The notes under the pieces: model-generated
What the model saw: the letters and a program-made list of their open reading frames with translations, nothing else
Told to the model about the DNA's origin: nothing
Databases searched by the model: none
Position numbers and translations under genes: made by a program
Source of the DNA: JAMIFV01 sp035906055
Lineage (GTDB): Bacteria; Pseudomonadota; Alphaproteobacteria; Rickettsiales; JABCZZ01
DNA length: 28,490 nt
Direction: 5' to 3'
Assembly: GCA_035906055.1 (NCBI GenBank)
Contig: JAMIFV010000046.1
Location: forward strand, 1 to 28,490
Part shown: piece after piece, positions 24,484 through 28,490 of the stretch
How positions within the stretch are numbered: position 1 is the first letter of the stretch
How the letters are laid out: each line of letters begins with the position of its first letter

Positions 24484-25767
24484 ATGTCCCAGAAACTACA
24501 ACCCGTACGCGGCACGCACGACCTGTTACCGGAAGACTCGCGCCGTTTCCGTTTTATCATTTCACAGGCGCTCAGGGTTGCCGAGGGTTACGGCTATGGC
24601 GAGATAACGCCGCCCATCTTTGAATTCAGCGAAGTGTTCCACCGCACGCTGGGTGATACGTCTGACGTGGTATCCAAGGAAACCTACAGCTTTACCGACC
24701 GTGGTGGCGAAAGTCTCACGCTGAGGCCGGAACTCACCGCCAGCATCGCGCGCGCGTTCATTTCGCACGGTATGCAGGACCAGCTGCCGCTGAAGTTCTT
24801 TTATGCGGGGCCTGCATTCCGCTATGAGCGCCCACAGAAAGGCAGGCAGCGCCAGTTCCACCAGATAGGCGCGGAGCTTCTGGGGGTGGATACACCGCTG
24901 GGTGACATCGAAGCTATCGCTATGGCGTATCATACGCTCGGTGAATTCGGCCTTGCTGAGAAAGTGCAGCTTGAGATCAATACGCTGGGTGATGCACAAA
25001 GCCGTACCGCTTATCGTGATGCGCTGGTGCACTATTTCAGCAACCATGAAGCGGGCCTCTCGGAAGACAGCCGCACGCGCCTTGCCAGGAACCCGCTTCG
25101 CATCCTTGATTCCAAGGACGAAGGCGACCGCAAGCTGATTGCAAACGCGCCGCGCATGGAGGAATTTCTCACTCCTGCCGCGAAAGAGTATTTCAGCGCC
25201 GTGCAGAACGGCCTTTCGGCACTGGGCATTGAAGCAAAGCGTAATGAGCGCCTTGTGCGCGGGCTGGATTATTATAATCACACCGTATTCGAGTTCACTA
25301 CCGACCAGCTCGGCGCGCAGGGCACGGTGCTGGCGGGCGGGCGTTATGACGGGCTTATCAGCATGATGGGTGGCCCCGCAACGGCGGGCATCGGCTGGGC
25401 GGCTGGCATCGAGCGCATTGCGTCGCTGATCGACTTCGCCACGCACCCGGAATACGCACGCGCACCGCGCCCCATTTCCATTATCCCTGTGGGCGAGAAG
25501 GCTGAGCAGTTGGCGCTGGTGATCGCACAGGCGCTGCGGCTTGATGAATTCGTGGTAGACCTTGCCTATAAAGGCAATGTGGGCAAACGCATGAAACGTG
25601 CGGACAAACTCGGCTCACGCGTGGCCGTTATCATCGGTGATGACGAGATTACAAAAGGCACGGCGGTGCTCAAGGACTTAAGCAAAGGCACGCAGGAAGA
25701 AGTGGCGCTGGCCAATCTTACCACGGCGCTTGCGCCCTATAATGACCGTAATCAGGAAATCGTATGA
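24484..25767 (+). CDS. hisS: Histidine-tRNA ligase
   Basis: This class II aminoacyl-tRNA synthetase charges tRNA-His. The 427-residue length is typical. The N-terminus QPVRGTHDLLPEDSRRF is canonical. Motif 2 FRYERPQKGRQRQFHQ is at 112-127, the histidine-specific block RGLDYYNHTVFEF at 259-271, and motif 3 AGIGWAAGIERI at 301-312, followed by the anticodon-binding domain. No ribosome binding site is visible before ATG 24484, but homology fixes the start. It is the first gene of a coupled translation operon, with its stop overlapping the prfA start. Confidence 0.98.
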   Translation: MSQKLQPVRGTHDLLPEDSRRFRFIISQALRVAEGYGYGEITPPIFEFSEVFHRTLGDTSDVVSKETYSFTDRGGESLTLRPELTASIARAFISHGMQDQLPLKFFYAGPAFRYERPQKGRQRQFHQIGAELLGVDTPLGDIEAIAMAYHTLGEFGLAEKVQLEINTLGDAQSRTAYRDALVHYFSNHEAGLSEDSRTRLARNPLRILDSKDEGDRKLIANAPRMEEFLTPAAKEYFSAVQNGLSALGIEAKRNERLVRGLDYYNHTVFEFTTDQLGAQGTVLAGGRYDGLISMMGGPATAGIGWAAGIERIASLIDFATHPEYARAPRPISIIPVGEKAEQLALVIAQALRLDEFVVDLAYKGNVGKRMKRADKLGSRVAVIIGDDEITKGTAVLKDLSKGTQEEVALANLTTALAPYNDRNQEIV

Positions 25768-26834
25768 GTTTTGAATACAAACTGGAGATGCTGGTACGCC
25801 GGCATGACGAATTGCGTGACGCCATGGCGCGCCCCGATGCCGGAGGCGAGTTTGCCAAGCTTTCCAAGGAATTTTCTGATCTGACGCCGGTAGTGGAAAG
25901 TATCCGCGCGCTGCAGGAAGCGCAGAAGGAGCGCAAGGAAACGCTGGAGATGATTTCGGATGCCGGGATCGACGCCGAGATGAAGCGCATGGCTGAAGAA
26001 GAGCTGCGCGAGCTGGACAGGGAGCTGCCCGAGCTTACCAAACGCGTGCAGCTGGCGCTGCTGCCCAAAGACGCTGCCGACGAGAAAAACGCTATTCTTG
26101 AAGTGCGCGCAGGCACGGGCGGTGATGAAGCGGGGTTATTCGCTGCGGAACTCTTCCGCATGTACCAGCGCTACGCGGAATTGCAGCGCTGGAAGTTTGA
26201 AGTGCTGTCCGTTTCCGACACGGGCATCGGCGGTATTAAAGAAGCGTCTGCCTCCATCAGCGGGCGCGGGGTGTTCGCGAAATTGAAATTCGAGTCCGGC
26301 GTGCACCGGGTGCAGCGCGTGCCGGTTACAGAGGCGGGGGGGCGCGTGCATACGTCTGCCGCCACGGTGGCCGTGCTGCCGGAAGCGGAAGAAGTGGATA
26401 TCGTCATCCACGAAAAAGACCTGCGTATCGACGTATTCCGCGCCAGCGGTCCCGGCGGCCAGTCGGTGAACACGACCGACAGCGCCGTGCGCATCGTGCA
26501 TATTCCCACCGGCGTTACCGTGCAGCAGCAGGACGAAAAATCGCAGCACAAGAACAAGGAAAAGGCGATGAGGGTATTGCGATCGCGCCTCTATGAAGCG
26601 GAACGCGAGCGTAAGGAAGCGGAACGCGCGGCGTCACGCAAGGGGCAGGTGGGCAGCGGCGACCGTTCCGAACGCATCCGCACCTACAACTTCCCGCAGG
26701 GACGCGTGACCGACCACCGCATCAACCTGACGCAGTATAAGATCGACGATGTGATGAACGGCAGCGCGCTGCATGAATTCATCGACGCGCTGGTGGTGCA
26801 GGATCAGGCCGAACGCCTTGCGGAGCTGGGGTGA
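25764..26834 (+). CDS. prfA: Peptide chain release factor 1
   Basis: RF1 ends translation at UAA and UAG. The 356-residue protein carries the tripeptide PVT (187-189) that reads the stop codon in RF1 (RF2 has SPF), and the catalytic GGQ (231-233, in GPGGQSVNTTDSAVR). The GGQ glutamine is the residue methylated by PrmC, the next gene. The start ATG overlaps the hisS stop (ATGA) and its own stop overlaps the prmC GTG start (GTGA), so the three genes are translationally coupled. Confidence 0.98.
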   Translation: MSFEYKLEMLVRRHDELRDAMARPDAGGEFAKLSKEFSDLTPVVESIRALQEAQKERKETLEMISDAGIDAEMKRMAEEELRELDRELPELTKRVQLALLPKDAADEKNAILEVRAGTGGDEAGLFAAELFRMYQRYAELQRWKFEVLSVSDTGIGGIKEASASISGRGVFAKLKFESGVHRVQRVPVTEAGGRVHTSAATVAVLPEAEEVDIVIHEKDLRIDVFRASGPGGQSVNTTDSAVRIVHIPTGVTVQQQDEKSQHKNKEKAMRVLRSRLYEAERERKEAERAASRKGQVGSGDRSERIRTYNFPQGRVTDHRINLTQYKIDDVMNGSALHEFIDALVVQDQAERLAELG

Positions 26835-27688
26835 GTTTTTCCACCATATCGCAGGCAGTCTGTGAGGCCGCCGCCAGGCTGCAGGCCGCAGGATGTGAGT
26901 CAGCTTCTCTCGATGCCTCATTGCTGCTTGCCCATATAATGGGCATATCGCGCCAATCCCTGATATTGGAAGGCAATAAAATATTGAATAATAAAGAGAC
27001 TGATTCGTTTATCCATGCCGTCGAGCGCCGTGCCAAAAAGGAGCCAATTGCTTATATTATTGGCAGCAAGGAGTTCTGGAGCCTTGATTTTTTCGTCACG
27101 CGTGATACGTTGATACCCAGGCCTGATAGCGAAACGCTTATTGAAGTGTCGCTCAAACTGGTAAAAAACAGGGCCAAAGCTATTTCAATACTTGATATTG
27201 GGACGGGCACCGGGTGCCTCTTGATAGCGCTCTTAAAAGAGTTGCCCCAAGCCTCAGGTGTGGGAGTGGATATTAACACAGGCGCGCTGGCAGTGGCGCA
27301 CCGCAACGCAGTCCATAATGCAGTTGATGCACGGGCGGTGTTTAAGGAAAGCCACTGGTGCGATGCCGTAAATGGAACGTTTGACCTGATTATTAGCAAT
27401 CCACCCTATATAGCCGAAACAGACAGGGCCTCATTGATGCAGGATGTCGTGAGTTTTGAACCACACAAGGCATTGTTCGCCGGAGCGGACGGAATGGATG
27501 CCTACAGGGCGCTTGCGCCGCAGGTTGCCGCGCGCCTGAATGCTGGCGGTTTCTGCGTGTTTGAAGCGGGCATAGGGCAGGCGCTCGCGATCATGGAATT
27601 ACTCAAAGGGCAGGGGCTTACCAATGGCCGCACTGCTCAGGACCTGCGGGGCATAGCCCGCGCGGTCATCGCTCATAAACCTCATTAA
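26831..27688 (+). CDS. prmC: Release factor glutamine methyltransferase
   Basis: PrmC (HemK) methylates the GGQ glutamine of release factors using S-adenosylmethionine. The 285-residue protein has the N-terminal helical substrate domain, the cofactor loop LDIGTGTGCL (121-130) and the catalytic NPPY (190-193). The start is GTG, overlapping the prfA stop by four bases. The stretch from about 26930 to 27250 is clearly AT-richer than prfA and the following gene, with AATATT and AATAAT runs. Since the domain content is normal, this may reflect local drift or replacement by a related allele rather than a foreign gene. Confidence 0.97.
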   Translation: MSFSTISQAVCEAAARLQAAGCESASLDASLLLAHIMGISRQSLILEGNKILNNKETDSFIHAVERRAKKEPIAYIIGSKEFWSLDFFVTRDTLIPRPDSETLIEVSLKLVKNRAKAISILDIGTGTGCLLIALLKELPQASGVGVDINTGALAVAHRNAVHNAVDARAVFKESHWCDAVNGTFDLIISNPPYIAETDRASLMQDVVSFEPHKALFAGADGMDAYRALAPQVAARLNAGGFCVFEAGIGQALAIMELLKGQGLTNGRTAQDLRGIARAVIAHKPH

Positions 27689-27717
27689 ACTTATTAAACA
27701 GAACAGGAACCAATAAA

Positions 27718-28200
27718 ATGAATATGCATAATAAACGCAGGAGCAATAACGGCATGGGTGGCTCAGGTGGACAGCACCGTCACCAGAACAACCGTCCGCG
27801 CAGGTTTGGTAGCGGCGGCAATAATAATGGCCGCTCCGGCGATGATAGCGCCAATATAGCCCGCACGCGCAGGCATGCGCAGCAGCAGCGCGAGAAATAC
27901 CAGAACATGGCGCGCGATGCGATGTCGATGGGGGACCGCGTACTGGCGGAGAATTATCTCCAGCATGCAGACCATTTCCACCGCGTCATCCTTTCCCTGC
28001 CGCCGGAAGAACAGCGTCACCAGAACCAGCAGCGCAACCAGGGTGACGATGCGGCCTCCGGTGCTGAGTCCCACGGGGGCCACGGTGCGGATTCAGGCGC
28101 TGACGCTGCCGAACCGGTGCCCATGCCCTCAGCCGGGGCGCTTCCTTCCTTCATCACCGGGCAGCCGATCGGGCATAATCCGCAGAATTTTGAAGAATAA
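27718..28200 (+). CDS. DUF4167 family protein
   Basis: This 160-residue protein has the DUF4167 layout. A Gly/Asn/Arg-rich basic N-terminus (1-45) is followed by the conserved helical core ARTRRHAQQQREKYQNMARD and DRVLAENYLQHADHFHRVI (about 48-91). The tail is low-complexity and acidic/Gly-Ala-rich, ending PIGHNPQNFEE. The family is common in alphaproteobacteria, often beside prmC and clpB, and its basic, disordered start suggests nucleic-acid or ribosome contact, which is inference. AGGA lies nine bases before the ATG. The stop is followed six bases later by a palindromic element and then an insertion sequence. Confidence 0.9.
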   Translation: MNMHNKRRSNNGMGGSGGQHRHQNNRPRRFGSGGNNNGRSGDDSANIARTRRHAQQQREKYQNMARDAMSMGDRVLAENYLQHADHFHRVILSLPPEEQRHQNQQRNQGDDAASGAESHGGHGADSGADAAEPVPMPSAGALPSFITGQPIGHNPQNFEE

Positions 28201-28206
28201 GATGCC

Positions 28207-28270
28207 GTCATACCGACGAAAGTCGGTATCCGGAAAATATAAGGCTGTATTCCGGCTTCTGCCGGAATAC
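28207..28270. repeat. Two-hairpin palindromic element after the DUF4167 gene
   Basis: Hairpin 1 pairs ATACCGAC (28210-28217) with GTCGGTAT (28222-28229) around GAAA. Hairpin 2 pairs GTATTCCGGC (28247-28256) with GCCGGAATAC (28261-28270) around TTCT. Both are perfect. It begins GTCAT like the elements at 4121 and 7295 and likewise lies next to a stop codon, but lacks their central ATCCA/TGGAT pair. Confidence 0.8.
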
Positions 28271-28289
28271 AGGAATCAAAATATTTTTT

Positions 28290-28490
28290 GGGGCTGGCGT
28301 AGATTAGCAGGAGTGCTAGTTTATGCCAATGAGAATAACACGATGTAAATTATCAAAGAAGCAGCAGGAATCCTTGTTGCAATTCTTTGCAGGTGAAGTG
28401 ACAGCCCGAACGGCAGGTGATTTGCTTGGCATTAACCGCCGCACAGCAATCCTGTTTTACCACAAAACCCGTCAGGTGATTGCCGCCCAA
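28290..28490 (+). mobile_element. Left part of an IS1595/IS1016-like insertion sequence
   Basis: A likely left terminal repeat, GGGGCTGGCGTAGATTAGCA, begins at 28290, 34 bp before the transposase start. The element runs out of the window, so its right end and target duplication cannot be seen. The family is inferred from the transposase N-terminus and the GGGGCTG-type end. Confidence 0.65.
28323..28490 (+). CDS. IS1595 family (IS1016-like) transposase, N-terminal fragment
   Basis: The first 56 residues of a transposase are present; the rest lies beyond the window. The segment KLSKKQQESLLQFFAGEVTA continues with RTAGDLLGINRRTAILFYHK, a helix-turn-helix typical of IS1016-group transposases, which lack the N-terminal zinc ribbon of other IS1595 members. 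The ATG at 28323 is the first in frame; a GGAG lies about ten bases upstream. Whether the gene is intact cannot be judged. Confidence 0.75.
   Translation, partial: MPMRITRCKLSKKQQESLLQFFAGEVTARTAGDLLGINRRTAILFYHKTRQVIAAQ

Overview
The window looks like a chromosomal segment of a flagellated, aerobic alphaproteobacterium. The evidence is the gene order and protein families: a succinyl-CoA-type 5-aminolevulinate synthase, a COX15-type heme A synthase, a Caulobacter-like fliF-fliG-fliH-fliN-flbD flagellar cluster, and a hisS-prfA-prmC-DUF4167 block. Base composition is moderately GC-rich, with AT-richer islands in prmC and in the middle of one unrecognised gene. I cannot place it below class level from sequence alone.

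Layout. The left edge (1-188) is the tail of an IS5-like transposase. From 298 to 4133 lies a heme/respiration block: hemA and a COX15-type heme A synthase on the minus strand, and a divergent heme-copper-oxidase-subunit-I-like membrane protein. argG (4231-5433) is followed closely by a TTG-started gene that joins a small DUF6356-like membrane domain to an FAD/NAD(P)-binding oxidoreductase. An unrecognised protein with three apparent two-helix membrane repeats follows (7557-8993), then a patatin-like phospholipase (9124-10302) that converges, across a bidirectional terminator, on two small exported-protein genes.

From 24100 down to 11171 runs a long minus-strand flagellar cluster with tight spacing: fliF, fliG, fliH, fliN, flbD, flhA, flhF, flhG (MinD-like), a FliK-like protein and a hybrid histidine kinase with receiver and HPt domains. 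A good sigma-54 promoter match lies just upstream of fliF. A palindrome about 100 bp further upstream is in the usual position for an enhancer. The FlbD-like activator encoded inside the operon is the natural candidate regulator, although its receiver domain lacks the phospho-acceptor aspartate. Basal body (FliF, FliG, FliN), export (FlhA, FliH), placement/number (FlhF, FlhG) and regulation (FlbD, kinase) are thus encoded together. fliM, fliI and the rod/hook genes are not in the window.

The right part carries hisS, prfA and prmC as a translationally coupled operon, then a DUF4167 gene. The window ends in the start of an IS1595/IS1016-like transposase, where many alphaproteobacteria have clpB (recalled synteny).

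The most unusual non-coding features are: (i) a family of palindromic elements sitting at or next to stop codons (264-293, 4121-4212, 7295-7363, 28207-28270), two of which share a cloverleaf-like layout with conserved outer arms and different inner stems; (ii) four back-to-back perfect dyads between flhA and flhF (16652-16716); and (iii) clustered direct and inverted GTACTC repeats between fliN and flbD. I see no tRNA, rRNA or CRISPR array, and no compelling new defence-type system.
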